Assembly (NCBI RefSeq): GCF_017086465.1
Contig: NZ_CP070961.1
Location: forward strand, 3,906,001 to 3,970,000
Direction: 5' to 3'
Origin: Nocardioides sp. zg-1228
Lineage (GTDB): Bacteria > Actinomycetota > Actinomycetes > Propionibacteriales > Nocardioidaceae
DNA: 64,000 bases
The translations under genes were made by a program, and so were the position numbers. Of this stretch, positions 42,291 through 51,438 are shown in pieces; the stretch's first letter is position 1, and every line of letters begins with the position of its first letter. The notes below the pieces were generated by a model that was not told the DNA's origin, made no database searches, and saw only the letters and a program-made list of their open reading frames with translations.

Positions 42291-42332
42291 CCAACCACCC
42301 CCTCCGCGGCGCCCACCTGCCAAGATGGCCCG

Positions 42333-42821
42333 GTGTCCACAGCCCCCCAGCCACCCGCGCTCGACAAGGTCGTGCTGGGCTGGCGCGAGTGGGTGGCGCT
42401 GCCCCAGGCCGGGGTGCCGTGGGTCAAGGCCAAGATCGACACGGGCGCCCGATCGTCGTCGATGCACGCCTTCGACCTCGAGGCCCACGAGCGTGACGGG
42501 CAGCAGCGGGTGCGCTTCTCGATCCACCCCTGGCAGCGCTCCGACGACGACCTCGTCGAGCTCGACCTGCCCGTCCTCGACCGCCGTGAGGTGCGCTCCA
42601 GCAACGGTCAGGCCGAGCAGCGCTACGCGGTCGCGCTCGACGTCACGCTCGCCGGACGCACCATCACGACCGAGATGACGCTCAGCAACCGCGACGAGAT
42701 GGGCTTCCGGATGCTGATCGGCCGCGAGGCGCTGGCGCGCGGCTTCCTCGTCGACGCGTCGGTGTCGTACGCCGGTGGGCGGCCGCGCCGCTCCGTGCGC
42801 CGCAAGAACTGGGGCAGGTAG
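42333..42821 (+). CDS. Retropepsin-like aspartic protease (RimB/ATP-dependent zinc protease family)
   Basis: A 162-residue single-domain aspartic-protease-like protein, with the catalytic DTG triad at D36-T37-G38 in KAKIDTGARSSSMHA and a flap/strand region SNRDEMGFRMLIGREAL, typical of the family annotated as ATP-dependent zinc protease and including RimB-type enzymes encoded beside rimK. The GTG at 42333 lies 6 bp after CAAGAT. It directly abuts the AstE-type gene (stop then GTG with no gap) and diverges from the RimK-RCK_C gene by 42 bp, forming a compact module. It probably trims or processes the RimK product. Confidence 0.88.
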   Translation: MSTAPQPPALDKVVLGWREWVALPQAGVPWVKAKIDTGARSSSMHAFDLEAHERDGQQRVRFSIHPWQRSDDDLVELDLPVLDRREVRSSNGQAEQRYAVALDVTLAGRTITTEMTLSNRDEMGFRMLIGREALARGFLVDASVSYAGGRPRRSVRRKNWGR

Positions 42822-43769
42822 GTGGCGCGCGAGTCCTTCGCCATCGGCGGGGTCCGGATCCGCGCCGGGTCGGCGCGTGCTCTCGAGCTGCCGATCACCC
42901 GGCTCGTCACCGGCGCCGAGGTCACGCTGCCGGTGCGCGTGGTGCACGGGCGCGAGGACGGTCCGCGGATCTGGATCGACGCCGCCATCCACGGCGACGA
43001 GGTGGCCGGCGTGGAGGTGGTGCGCCAGGTGATGGCCGGACTCGACCCCAAGACGTTCCGCGGCACGCTCGTCGCGGTGCCGATCGTCAACGTGCTCGGC
43101 TTCATGACGGGCGACCGCTACCTGCCCGACCGCCGCGACCTCAACCGGTCGTTCCCCGGCTCGCCCCGCGGCTCGCTGGCCAGCCGCATCGCCCACCTGT
43201 TCATGCGCGAGATCGTCGCCGGCTGCGAGGTCGGCATCGACCTGCACACCGGCTCCGACCAGCGCAGCAACCTGCCCCAGGTGCGGGCCGACCTCGACGA
43301 CCCCCGCACCCGCGAGCTGGCGGCCGCCTTCGGTGCGCCGGTCATGCTCCACGCCCGGATCCGTGACGGCTCGCTGCGCCACGCGGCGGGCGAGCACGGC
43401 GCGCGGGTGCTGCTCTACGAGGCCGGGGAGAACCTCCGCTTCGACGACTACGCCGTCGAGGCCGGCGTGGTCGGCGTACGCCGGGTGCTCGCCGCGCTGG
43501 GGATGACCGAGCCGGTGGAGGAGCCGCCGGTCGAGCCGAGCCTGGAGTGCCGCTCCAGCGGCTGGGTGCGTGCGCGGCGCTCGGGCATCCTGCACCTCGA
43601 CGCCCACCTCGGCCAGAAGGTGAGCGACGGCGAGCGGCTCGGCACCCTCTTCGACTCCTTCGGCAAGACGCTCCGCGCGGTCTACGCCAACCGTGACGGC
43701 GTCGTGATCGGCCGCACCGAGGCCCCCCTGGTCAACTCCGGGGACGCGGTGGTGCACATCGCCGGGTGA
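42822..43769 (+). CDS. Succinylglutamate desuccinylase/aspartoacylase-type zinc hydrolase
   Basis: A 315-residue AstE/AspA-family (M14-like) enzyme. The zinc ligands H57 and E60 occur in AAIHGDEVAGVEV, and the third is the histidine of VGIDLHTGSDQ; RRDLNRSFPG supplies the substrate arginine-rich loop. The C-terminal ~85 residues form the beta-barrel extension usual in this group. The start GTG follows the upstream stop codon directly, so translation is coupled to the protease gene. By context it removes an acyl or amino-acid group from the product of the neighbouring RimK-type ligase; the actual substrate is unknown. Confidence 0.88.
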   Translation: MARESFAIGGVRIRAGSARALELPITRLVTGAEVTLPVRVVHGREDGPRIWIDAAIHGDEVAGVEVVRQVMAGLDPKTFRGTLVAVPIVNVLGFMTGDRYLPDRRDLNRSFPGSPRGSLASRIAHLFMREIVAGCEVGIDLHTGSDQRSNLPQVRADLDDPRTRELAAAFGAPVMLHARIRDGSLRHAAGEHGARVLLYEAGENLRFDDYAVEAGVVGVRRVLAALGMTEPVEEPPVEPSLECRSSGWVRARRSGILHLDAHLGQKVSDGERLGTLFDSFGKTLRAVYANRDGVVIGRTEAPLVNSGDAVVHIAG

Positions 43770-43804
43770 GCGCCCGGTCGGGGGCGTCTGGTTGAGTGCG
43801 CAGC

Positions 43805-45016
43805 ATGCCTGCCGACCTGCCCGTCCTCGACGTCGCCGCCTTCCGTGCCGAGTTCCCCTCGCTCGAGTCGGGCATCGCCCACTTCGACAACCCGGGCGGC
43901 ACGCAGACGCCCCGCGTCGTCGGCGACGCCATCGCGCGCACCCTCACCGGCCCGCTGTCGCAGCGCGGCTCCGCGCTGGTCAGCCAGCGCAACGCCGAGG
44001 ACGCCGTGGTCGGCTTCCGCGCCGCCGTCGCCGACCTCGTCGCGGGCCGACCGGGTGGCGTGGTCCACGGGCGCAGCGCCACCGCGCTGACCTACGACGT
44101 CTCGCGCACCCTGTCTCGCACCTGGTCGCCCGGCGACGACATCGTGGTCAGCGAGCTCGACCACGACTCCAACGTGCGCCCGTGGCTCCAGGCCGCCGAG
44201 CGGGCCGGCGTCACCGTGCGCTGGCTGCGCCTCGATCCCGCGACCGGCGAGCTCGACCTCGCCTCGCTCGAGGAGATCACCGAGCGGACCCGCCTCGTCG
44301 CGCTGACCGCGGCCTCCAACCTGCTCGGCACCCGGCCGCCGGTCGCCACCGTCGCCGCCCGCGCCCACGAGGTCGGGGCGCTCGTCCACGTCGACGCGGT
44401 GCACCACACGGCCCACGCCGCCCCCGACATCACCGCGATGGGCGCTGACCTCCTGGTGTGCTCGCCCTACAAGTTCTTCGGTCCCCACTGCGGCGCCCTG
44501 GTCGCCGACCCGGCGCTGCTGGAGACGCTGCGGCCGGACAAGCTGCTCCCCTCCACCGACGTGGTCCCCGAGCGCTTCGAGCTCGGCACGCTGCCCTACG
44601 AGCTGCTCGCCGGCGTCACCGCCGCCGTCGACCTGATCGCCTCGCTGGGCTCGGGCGACACGCGTCGCGAGCGGCTGGTCGACGCGGCCGGCCGCATCGC
44701 CGCCCACGAGCTGCGCCTGCGCGAGCGGATCGAGGACGGGCTCGTCGGCCTCGGCGACCGGCTCACCCTGCACTCGCGGGCGGCCTCGCGCACCTCGACG
44801 CTGTTCCTCACCCTGCGCGACCACGCGCCCGGGGAGGTCTTCGAGCGGCTCGCCCGCCGCGACGTGCTCGTGCCGGCCGGGACGTTCTACGCCCACGAGA
44901 CCTTCCGGGCCCTCGGGCTCCCGGTCGACTCGGGCCTGCGGATCGGTCTCGCCGCCTACAACGACGACTCCGACGTCGACCGGCTCCTCGACGGGCTGGC
45001 CGACGCCCTCGGCTGA
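43805..45016 (+). CDS. Cysteine-desulfurase-like PLP enzyme
   Basis: A 403-residue class-V aminotransferase fold protein. FDNPGGTQTP at the N-terminus, the histidine in ELDHDSNVRPW, VDAVHHTAHAAPDI (PLP-Asp region) and the Schiff-base lysine in SPYKFFGPHCG match the cysteine desulfurase-like family of VC1184 type. Classical IscS/SufS have a mobile-loop cysteine near the C-terminus; I do not see a matching loop here, so sulfur transfer is unproven. The ATG at 43805 is chosen because it starts the domain; an in-frame GTG lies 9 bases earlier. It follows the RimK-linked module by 35 bp on the same strand and could be cotranscribed. Confidence 0.85.
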   Translation: MPADLPVLDVAAFRAEFPSLESGIAHFDNPGGTQTPRVVGDAIARTLTGPLSQRGSALVSQRNAEDAVVGFRAAVADLVAGRPGGVVHGRSATALTYDVSRTLSRTWSPGDDIVVSELDHDSNVRPWLQAAERAGVTVRWLRLDPATGELDLASLEEITERTRLVALTAASNLLGTRPPVATVAARAHEVGALVHVDAVHHTAHAAPDITAMGADLLVCSPYKFFGPHCGALVADPALLETLRPDKLLPSTDVVPERFELGTLPYELLAGVTAAVDLIASLGSGDTRRERLVDAAGRIAAHELRLRERIEDGLVGLGDRLTLHSRAASRTSTLFLTLRDHAPGEVFERLARRDVLVPAGTFYAHETFRALGLPVDSGLRIGLAAYNDDSDVDRLLDGLADALG

Positions 45017-45024
45017 GGGCCGAC

Positions 45025-45270
45025 TCAGTCGCTGATGTGGCCGCCGTCGGCCTGGTCGGCGACGTCCGCGGCGCCGGGACCGTGCTCATGGGCCTCGGAG
45101 TCGACGTCGTCGGTGTCGACCGTGTCGCCGACGGTCGCGTTGCCGCGCGGCTGGGCGTCGAGCGCGCGCTGGCGGTCGGCGTCGCTGACCCGCTCGCCCG
45201 CTCCGGGGAAGACCGACTCCTCCGGGTGCTCGGCGTAGGGATCGCGCCCGGTCTGCTCGTCGCTCGTCAT
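45025..45270 (-). CDS. Small acidic hypothetical protein
   Basis: An 81-residue, strongly acidic protein (MTSDEQTGRDPYAEHPEESV..., with a C-terminal half dominated by Asp, Glu, Ala and Gly). It is probably disordered. There is no membrane segment or recognised domain. Support for coding is the ATG with a biased, non-shadow composition and its position in the gap between a convergent and a divergent gene. Similar short acidic proteins are common in actinobacteria, without known role. Confidence 0.55.
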   Translation of the reverse strand: MTSDEQTGRDPYAEHPEESVFPGAGERVSDADRQRALDAQPRGNATVGDTVDTDDVDSEAHEHGPGAADVADQADGGHISD

Positions 45271-45337
45271 GTCTCCACCGTACGCCGACGGGTGGTCACA
45301 GACGCGCGGACGAAGGGCTTGCGGCCACAATGGCGAG

Positions 45338-46381
45338 GTGCCACAGCACTGGGTCCTCCACGTCGACATGGACCAGTTCCTCGTCGCCGTCGAGCTGCTC
45401 AGGCGCCCCGAGCTGGTCGGGCTGCCCGTGGTGGTCGGCGGACGGGGCGACCCGACCGAGCGGGCCGTCGTCTCCACCGCGTCCTACGAGGCCCGCGCCC
45501 ACGGCGTGCGCAGCGGGCTGGCGCTCAAGCTGGCCAAGCGGCGCTCGCCAGACGCGGTCTTCCTGCCGGTCGACTTCCCCGTCTACGAGGAGGCGTCGGC
45601 GCGGGTGATGGAGACGCTGCGCGCGACGCCCGGCGCGGTCGTGGAGGTGCTCGGCTGGGACGAGGCGTTCGTCGGGGTCGAGACCGACGACCCGGTCGCG
45701 ACGGCGCGAACCGTGCAGGCCGCGGTGCTCGCAGCGACCGGGCTGCACTGCTCGGTCGGCATCGGCGACACGCTGGTCCGGGCCAAGATCGCGACCGACT
45801 TCGGCAAGCCGCAGGGCACGTTCGTGCTGACCCGCGACAACTGGATGGAGGTCATGGGCGACCGCCCGACCACCGCGCTGTGGGGCGTCGGGAACAGGAT
45901 CGGCGCGCGGCTCGAGGCGATCGGGATCCGCACCGTCGCCGACCTCGCCGGTGCCGACGACGAGGCCCTGGTCGCGGCGTTCGGCCCGACCAACGGCCCC
46001 CACCTCGGCCGGCTCGGGCGCGGCGGCGGCCGCTCGCGACCCGACGACACCCCGTGGGTGGCCCGCGCCCACGGCCGCGAGACGACGTTCCAGTCCGACC
46101 TCGCGACGCCCGAGGAGGTGCGCACCGCCCTCCGCGAGCTCGCCGGGCGGGTCGTGGAGGACGTCCGCAAGGAGGGCCGGGCGGTCATGCGGGTGCACCT
46201 GAAGGTGCGCTTCGCCCCGTTCTTCACCGTCACCCGGATCCGCAAGCTCGCCGAGCCGACGTACGACGTCGAGGTGGTCGCCCGGACGGCCCACGAGCTC
46301 TACCTCGCCCTGGACGACGCGCGCCCGGTGCGGCTGCTGGGGGTGCGCGGGGAGATGGTGGCGCCGGAGGGCGGCTACTGA
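45338..46381 (+). CDS. dinB: Y-family DNA polymerase (Pol IV)
   Basis: A 347-residue Y-family polymerase. The catalytic acidic residues are in HVDMDQFLVAVE near the N-terminus and EVLGWDEAFVG around residue 105; STASYEARAHGVRSGLALKLA is the fingers segment and SVGIGDTLVRAKIATDFGKP the palm motif. The C-terminal little-finger domain is present (ETTFQSDLATPEEVRTAL...), but the usual beta-clamp peptide at the extreme C-terminus is not obvious. It would perform error-prone translesion synthesis. GTG at 45338 lies 6 bp after CACAAT, suggesting a leaderless transcript. No LexA-type SOS box was noticed. Confidence 0.92.
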   Translation: MPQHWVLHVDMDQFLVAVELLRRPELVGLPVVVGGRGDPTERAVVSTASYEARAHGVRSGLALKLAKRRSPDAVFLPVDFPVYEEASARVMETLRATPGAVVEVLGWDEAFVGVETDDPVATARTVQAAVLAATGLHCSVGIGDTLVRAKIATDFGKPQGTFVLTRDNWMEVMGDRPTTALWGVGNRIGARLEAIGIRTVADLAGADDEALVAAFGPTNGPHLGRLGRGGGRSRPDDTPWVARAHGRETTFQSDLATPEEVRTALRELAGRVVEDVRKEGRAVMRVHLKVRFAPFFTVTRIRKLAEPTYDVEVVARTAHELYLALDDARPVRLLGVRGEMVAPEGGY

Positions 46382-46403
46382 CCGCTCGGTGCCGCGAGCA
46401 CGG

Positions 46404-47879
46404 TCAGTCGACCCCCGCCATCAGCCGGTGGATCGGCTTCGAGGCGAGCATCACCACGACCCCGGTGACGACCGAGGCGAGGCCGACCCAGAGGAAGAAC
46501 GGGGCCTCGTCGGTCTCGTCGTAGAAGCCGGCGAGCGTGCCGGCGAGCGCCGTGCCGAGGGCGATCGAGAGGAAGTAGAGCGCGATCATCTGCGTCGCGA
46601 ACTTGCGCGGCGCGAGCTTGGTCGTGGCGCTGAGCCCCACCGGCGAGATCAGCAGCTCGGCCAGGGTGAAGACGAGCAGGATGCCTGCGAGGCCGAGCAG
46701 CGGCGCGGTGTTCTGGCCGCTCGGCATCAGCAGGAAGCCGAAGAACGCCACGCCCATCAGCGCCGTGCCCGCGCCGAACTTGAGCGGTGTCGCCGGCTGC
46801 CGTGTCCCCCACCGGGTCCACAGCGCCGCGAACACCCCGGCCAGCACGATGATGAAGACCGGGTTGATGCTGGTGACCCACGAGACCGGCATCTCCCACC
46901 CGAGGATGTCGCGGTCGAGGCGCTTGTCGGCGTAGATCGTCACCACGGTGAACTGCTGCTGGTAGAGCGACCAGAACACCACGTTGCACACGAACAGCGG
47001 CATGAAGGCGAAGATCCGGCTTCGCTCCGCACCCTGCACCTCCCGGTCGGCGAGGATCACCGCGAAGTAGGCGATCGCGGCCACCAGGCTGATGCCGATG
47101 ACGATGGTGGAGAGGCGGGCGGCGGTGATCACGTCGACCCACACCAGGACGGCGACCAGGGCGAGGGCGAGCACCGCGACGGCGACGTAGCGCGGCCACC
47201 GACCCGGGGGCAGTGGGTTGGCGACGCGGTGCGTCTTCTCGGGCAGCTTGCTGCGGGTGGCGGCGTACTGCGCCAGGCCGAGCGCCATCCCGACCGCCGC
47301 CGCCCCGAAGCCCCAGTGGAAGCCGGCCTCCTTCTGCAGCAGGCCGGTCAGCAACGGCCCGAGCAGCGCACCGATGTTGATGCCCATGTAGAACAGCGAG
47401 AAGCCGGCGTCACGGCGGGTGTCGTGCTCGTCGTAGAGCGAGCCGACCAGGGAGGTCGCCGTCGCCTTCACCCCGCCCGAGCCGAGGGCGATGAGCACCA
47501 GGCCCACGCCGACGCCGAGCAGGCCGGGAAGCAGGGCGAGGGCGAGGTGGCCGGCCATCACGCAGACCGCGGAGGAGAAGAGCGTCCGCTCGGGTCCGAT
47601 CACCCGGTCGGCGAGCCACGCGCCGAGGATGGTCGAGAGGTAGACCCCGCCGCCGTAGGCGCCCACGATGCCGGTCGCGACGCCCTCGTCGATGCCCAGC
47701 CCGCCCCGGGACGCGGAGTAGTAGAGGTAGATCAGCAGGATGCCCTGCATGCCGTAGAAGCTGAACCGCTCCCACAGCTCGACCCCGAAGAGGTTGGCCA
47801 GCACTCCCGGCTGGCCGAAGAAGCGGGTGTCGGACCGGTCCTCGAGACGGGTTCCCTGCGCGTCGCGTGAGTCGCTCAC
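46404..47879 (-). CDS. POT-family proton-coupled oligopeptide transporter
   Basis: A 491-residue POT/PTR2 transporter with about 14 helices. The proton-coupling signature ExxERFxxYG is present as ELWERFSFYGMQG near the N-terminus, followed by GGGVYLSTILGAWLADRVIG, the family's conserved loop, and FSLFYMGINIGALLGPLLTG in helix 5. Such carriers import di- and tripeptides with protons. The ATG at 47879 is followed by a ~30-residue hydrophilic stretch before helix 1. It stands alone between the polymerase and the FtsX ABC genes. Confidence 0.93.
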   Translation of the reverse strand: MSDSRDAQGTRLEDRSDTRFFGQPGVLANLFGVELWERFSFYGMQGILLIYLYYSASRGGLGIDEGVATGIVGAYGGGVYLSTILGAWLADRVIGPERTLFSSAVCVMAGHLALALLPGLLGVGVGLVLIALGSGGVKATATSLVGSLYDEHDTRRDAGFSLFYMGINIGALLGPLLTGLLQKEAGFHWGFGAAAVGMALGLAQYAATRSKLPEKTHRVANPLPPGRWPRYVAVAVLALALVAVLVWVDVITAARLSTIVIGISLVAAIAYFAVILADREVQGAERSRIFAFMPLFVCNVVFWSLYQQQFTVVTIYADKRLDRDILGWEMPVSWVTSINPVFIIVLAGVFAALWTRWGTRQPATPLKFGAGTALMGVAFFGFLLMPSGQNTAPLLGLAGILLVFTLAELLISPVGLSATTKLAPRKFATQMIALYFLSIALGTALAGTLAGFYDETDEAPFFLWVGLASVVTGVVVMLASKPIHRLMAGVD

Positions 47880-47963
47880 CTGTCCACGGTGCCACCGACG
47901 CCCGGATGCGTCAGCACCCGGGGCCGGTGGGAGCGGCGGACGACCAGGTGCTACTCCGTCGTG

Positions 47964-50507
47964 CTACTCCGTGGCGATCGCGTCGAGCACCTTCATCCGC
48001 GACGCCCGTACTGCGGGCACGATCGCGGCCAGCACCCCGAACACCACCGCGATCACCAGGAAGACCGCGAGCGAGCCGAGCGGCAGGGCCAGCACGGTCA
48101 GGTCCTCGGAGAGCGACTGGCGCAGCGCCACCCCGATGAGGAGTCCGACCACGAGCCCGAGGACCGCCCCGAGCACCGCGATGGTGATCGACTCGAGCGT
48201 GATCATCAGCCGCAGGCGCCGCCTCGAGAGCCCCACGGCGCGCAGCAGGCCCACCTCGCGGGTGCGCTCGATGACGCTGAGGCCGAGGGTGTTGACGATG
48301 CCGATGACGGCGATGACGACCGCGAGCGCGAGCAGGCCGTAGATCATGAACAGCAGCTGGTTGACCTGCTGCTTGATCAGCTCGGAGAAGCCCTCCTTGT
48401 CCTGCACCGTGACGATCGGCAGGTCCGCGACCACCTCGTCGAGGGCGTCGTGCACCGCGTCGACGTCGGCGCCGTCGGTGACGTTGATGCTGAGCGTGCT
48501 GTCGTTGCGCCGCAGCCCGGCGTCCTCGAGGACGCCGATGGGCATCGTCACGCCGTTGGTGATCGGCGTGTCCTCGAAGATCCCGACGACCTCGAGGGCG
48601 ACGGTCCGACCTCCGGGGAAGGACGCCGGGATCGTGCTGCCCACGTCGGCGCCGAGGTCGCTCGCGGTCGACGCGCTGAGGATCGTCTGGTCGCCGCTCA
48701 TGTCCTGGGTGCCGGCGCGCATGTCGAGGTCGTAGATGTCGCCGAACGCGTCGTCGACGCCCGCCACGAAGCTCTGGTCCTGGTCGACGAGGGCCACCGA
48801 CCCCTGCATCCGGGAGACCGTGCCGACGCCGTCGACCTCGGCCATCTCGTCGCCCACCTGGGTGGGGAAGCCCTGGAAGCTCGGCGACTGCACGAGGAAG
48901 TCGCTGCGGAACTCGCGGTCGACCAGCTCGTCGTTGGTCGCGCTCAACGACGACGCCAGCACGCCCACGGCCGAGACCACGGCGAGGCCGATCATCAGCG
49001 CCGAGGCGGTCGCCCCGGTGCGCCGTGGGTTGCGCAGCGCGTTCTCGCCGGCGAGCTTGCCGGTGGTGCCGAAGAGCTTGTCGAACAGGGTGCGGCAGGC
49101 CAGGAGCACCGGGTGCCCGAGGACCGGCGCCATCACCGCGACGGTGATCACCCAGATCACCGCGCCCGCGCCGATCCACCCCGGGTCGGCGCCCGGTGCG
49201 CCGACCAGGCCCGCGACCATGAGCGCGCCGCCGACGACGAGGGCGAGGGTGCCCAGCACGAGGCGCCGGCGACCGAGTGCCTTCTCCTGGACGGTGAGGT
49301 CGTCGCGGAGGGCCGCCACCGGCGGCACCTTCGCGGCGCGGCGGGCGGGCACGAACGCCGCGACCATCGTCACCACGATGCCGACGACGTAGGCGGCGAT
49401 CACCGTCGACGGGGTCAGCACCAGCACCTCGGACGCGATGTCGAGGCCCTGCGAGCGGAAGATCGCGGCGAGCCCGCGCGAGAGCCCGAGCCCGATCAGG
49501 AGGCCCAGGGTGGAGCCCAGGACCCCCATCAGGAACGCCTCGACGAGCACCGAGCGCGTCACCTGCCGACGGCTGGCCCCGAGCGCGCGCAGCAGCGCCG
49601 ACTCGCGCACCCGCTGGGAGACCAGGATCGAGAAGGTGTTGAAGATGATGAACGCGCCCACGACGATCGCGATCACCGCGAAGGCCACCAGGAAGTAGCC
49701 GATGACGTCGAGGAACTGCCCGATCTGCTCGTCGGACTCGTCGATCACCTCCTGCCCGGTGACGGCGGTGAAGCCGTCGGGCAGGACGGTCTTCGCGGCG
49801 TCGGCGAGCTCGGTCTGGCTGGCCCCGTCGGCGGCGGTGAGGGCCACCGTGGTGTAGGCGTCCTCGCCGTCGAGGAAGACGTCCTGGGCCTCGCTCGTCT
49901 CGAGCAGCGCGAGCGTGGCGCCGGCCGTGCCGCCGCCGTTGAAGTTGGACGTGCCGACGAGCTCGAACTCCTTGCGCAGCTGGCCGGTGGGCAGCAGGAG
50001 GGTGACCTGGTCGCCCAGCTCGTAGCCGCCGCGCTCGGCCGAGGACGCGTCGAGGTTGATCTGGCCGGGCGCGTCCGGCCACTCGCCCGACTCGAGGACC
50101 AGGATCGGCTCGCCCGCGATGTTGACGCCGTCGTTGTGGTTGAAGACCAGGGTGGGCGCGCCGGTGCCGCCGACGAGCTTGCCGTCCTCCCCGAGCAGGT
50201 AGGCGCCGACCCCGTCGACCGAGCCGTCGGCCGCGGCGACCTCGGGCAGCGCGGCCAACCGGTCGACGGCCTTCGGCTTGATCAGGCTGGTGGTGCCGGC
50301 GCCGGAGGCCTGGAACGACACCTCGCCCTCGGTGCGCACGACGGCGTCGGAGGTGGAGCCCTCGATGATGTTGTCGAAGGTCGCGCCGAGGCCGTGGCTG
50401 AAGGTGAGGACGCCGGCGAGGAAGCCGATGCCCAGCACGATCGCCAGCGTGCTCATCACCAGGCGGACCTTGCGGGCCACCAGGTTGCGCCAGGTGAGGC
50501 GGAGCAT
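47964..50507 (-). CDS. FtsX-family ABC transporter permease
   Basis: An 847-residue permease with the layout of two FtsX units: an N-terminal helix in RKVRLVMSTLAIVLGIGFLAG, a large extracytoplasmic domain, a three-helix FtsX block (FLVAFAVIAIVVGAFIIFNTF and following, residues ~265-420), a second extracytoplasmic domain and a C-terminal three-helix block. This matches the MacB/LolCE-like exporters with duplicated permease units. The ATG at 50507 sits 2 bp after the ATPase stop, so the genes are coupled. It is distinct from, and more compact than, the pair at 12600-18105. Cargo unknown; lipids, lipoproteins or antimicrobial peptides are usual for the family. Confidence 0.92.
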   Translation of the reverse strand: MLRLTWRNLVARKVRLVMSTLAIVLGIGFLAGVLTFSHGLGATFDNIIEGSTSDAVVRTEGEVSFQASGAGTTSLIKPKAVDRLAALPEVAAADGSVDGVGAYLLGEDGKLVGGTGAPTLVFNHNDGVNIAGEPILVLESGEWPDAPGQINLDASSAERGGYELGDQVTLLLPTGQLRKEFELVGTSNFNGGGTAGATLALLETSEAQDVFLDGEDAYTTVALTAADGASQTELADAAKTVLPDGFTAVTGQEVIDESDEQIGQFLDVIGYFLVAFAVIAIVVGAFIIFNTFSILVSQRVRESALLRALGASRRQVTRSVLVEAFLMGVLGSTLGLLIGLGLSRGLAAIFRSQGLDIASEVLVLTPSTVIAAYVVGIVVTMVAAFVPARRAAKVPPVAALRDDLTVQEKALGRRRLVLGTLALVVGGALMVAGLVGAPGADPGWIGAGAVIWVITVAVMAPVLGHPVLLACRTLFDKLFGTTGKLAGENALRNPRRTGATASALMIGLAVVSAVGVLASSLSATNDELVDREFRSDFLVQSPSFQGFPTQVGDEMAEVDGVGTVSRMQGSVALVDQDQSFVAGVDDAFGDIYDLDMRAGTQDMSGDQTILSASTASDLGADVGSTIPASFPGGRTVALEVVGIFEDTPITNGVTMPIGVLEDAGLRRNDSTLSINVTDGADVDAVHDALDEVVADLPIVTVQDKEGFSELIKQQVNQLLFMIYGLLALAVVIAVIGIVNTLGLSVIERTREVGLLRAVGLSRRRLRLMITLESITIAVLGAVLGLVVGLLIGVALRQSLSEDLTVLALPLGSLAVFLVIAVVFGVLAAIVPAVRASRMKVLDAIATE

Positions 50508-50509
50508 GC

Positions 50510-51286
50510 TCAGCCCGCCTTGCGGGCCGCGGCGTCGCCGAGGCGGCCCATGCGCTCGAGGATCGCGTCGCGGTCGGGGTCGCGCAGCTCGTCGACGAGC
50601 TTGCCGTCGGCGAGGAACAGGACCCGGTCGGCGTAGGCCGCCGCGACCGGGTCGTGGGTCACCATGACCACCGTCTGGGCGAACTCGTCGACGCTGCGAC
50701 GCAGGAAGCCGAGCACCTCGGCCGAGCTGGTGGAGTCGAGGTTGCCGGTGGGCTCGTCGGCGAAGACGATCGACGGGCGGCTCACCAGCGCGCGTGCGCA
50801 GGCGACGCGCTGCTGCTGCCCGCCCGACATCTCGCTCGGCCGGTGGCCCAGCCGCGGGCGCAGGCCGACGGCGTCGATGACTGCGTCGAACCACTCCTTG
50901 TCGGCCTTCTTGCCGGCCAGGTCGAGCGGGAGGACGATGTTCTCGCGCGCGGTCAGGGTCGGCACGAGGTTGAACGCCTGGAAGACGAAGCCGATCCGGT
51001 CGCGGCGGAGCGTGGTGAGCGCCTTGTCCTTGAGGGCTCCCAGCGACGTGCCGTCGACGACCGCCTCGCCGGACGTCGGGGCGTCGAGTGCCGCCAGGCA
51101 GTGCATCAACGTGGACTTGCCGGACCCCGAGGGACCCATGATGGCGGTGAACTCCCCCTTCATCAGGTCGACGGTCACGCCGTCGAGGGCCCGCACCTGC
51201 GCCTCCGCCGAGCCGTAGACCTTCACCAGGTCACGTGCACGTGCCGCCACGCCCTGCGGCGCCTCTCCCGTGGGCTGCTCACTCAT
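50510..51286 (-). CDS. ABC transporter ATP-binding protein (LolD/MacB type)
   Basis: A 258-residue ATPase with Walker A GPSGSGKS, signature MSGGQQQRVACARAL, Walker B IVFADEPTGNLD and H-loop VMVTHDPVAA; VFQAFNLVPTLTARENIVLP is the LolD/MacB Q-loop signature. It partners the FtsX-type permease 2 bp downstream. The ATG at 51286 follows a weak GAGG. The promoter region holds a perfect 18-bp palindrome shared with the divergent LysE gene. Confidence 0.94.
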   Translation of the reverse strand: MSEQPTGEAPQGVAARARDLVKVYGSAEAQVRALDGVTVDLMKGEFTAIMGPSGSGKSTLMHCLAALDAPTSGEAVVDGTSLGALKDKALTTLRRDRIGFVFQAFNLVPTLTARENIVLPLDLAGKKADKEWFDAVIDAVGLRPRLGHRPSEMSGGQQQRVACARALVSRPSIVFADEPTGNLDSTSSAEVLGFLRRSVDEFAQTVVMVTHDPVAAAYADRVLFLADGKLVDELRDPDRDAILERMGRLGDAAARKAG

Positions 51287-51344
51287 GTGAGGAAGTCTGA
51301 CAGGGGGCCACGCAGCAGGGCCATGGGATAACACCCGCAGCGGA

Positions 51345-51362
51345 CCCTGACATGTGTCAGGG
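51345..51362. promoter_or_regulatory. Perfect palindrome between ABC exporter and LysE gene
   Basis: CCCTGACA (51345-51352) and TGTCAGGG (51355-51362) are exact inverted arms around TG. A further half-site TGACAGGG lies at 51298-51305, close to the ABC start, and a -10-like TGTTAT on the minus strand lies between the two, so a regulator bound here could loop or block the ABC promoter. Confidence 0.5.
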
Positions 51363-51369
51363 CCGGGGC

Positions 51370-51421
51370 AAGGGTCCGGTGAGGGCCGGTGAGGGCCGGC
51401 GAGGGCCGGCGAGGGTCCGGC
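51370..51421. repeat. Iterated 10-bp direct repeat upstream of LysE gene
   Basis: Three consecutive 10-bp units GAGGGCCGG(T/C) at 51381-51410 are flanked by 11-bp variants with TCC in place of CC at each end. The block ends 5 bp before the -10 hexamer TAGGTT (51426-51431). One-turn spacing puts each unit on the same DNA face. Confidence 0.6.
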
Positions 51422-51438
51422 GCCCTAGGTTGGCACGC

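Noticed and set aside
45338..46381. Imported or SOS-regulated mutasome gene set
   Set aside because: No imuA/imuB-like partner or LexA box is visible; a stand-alone Pol IV is ordinary.
47911..50636. Long open frames overlapping the FtsX permease on both strands
   Set aside because: The minus-strand frame ending at 47964 encodes a permease with proper helices and FtsX blocks; the others are biased shadows.
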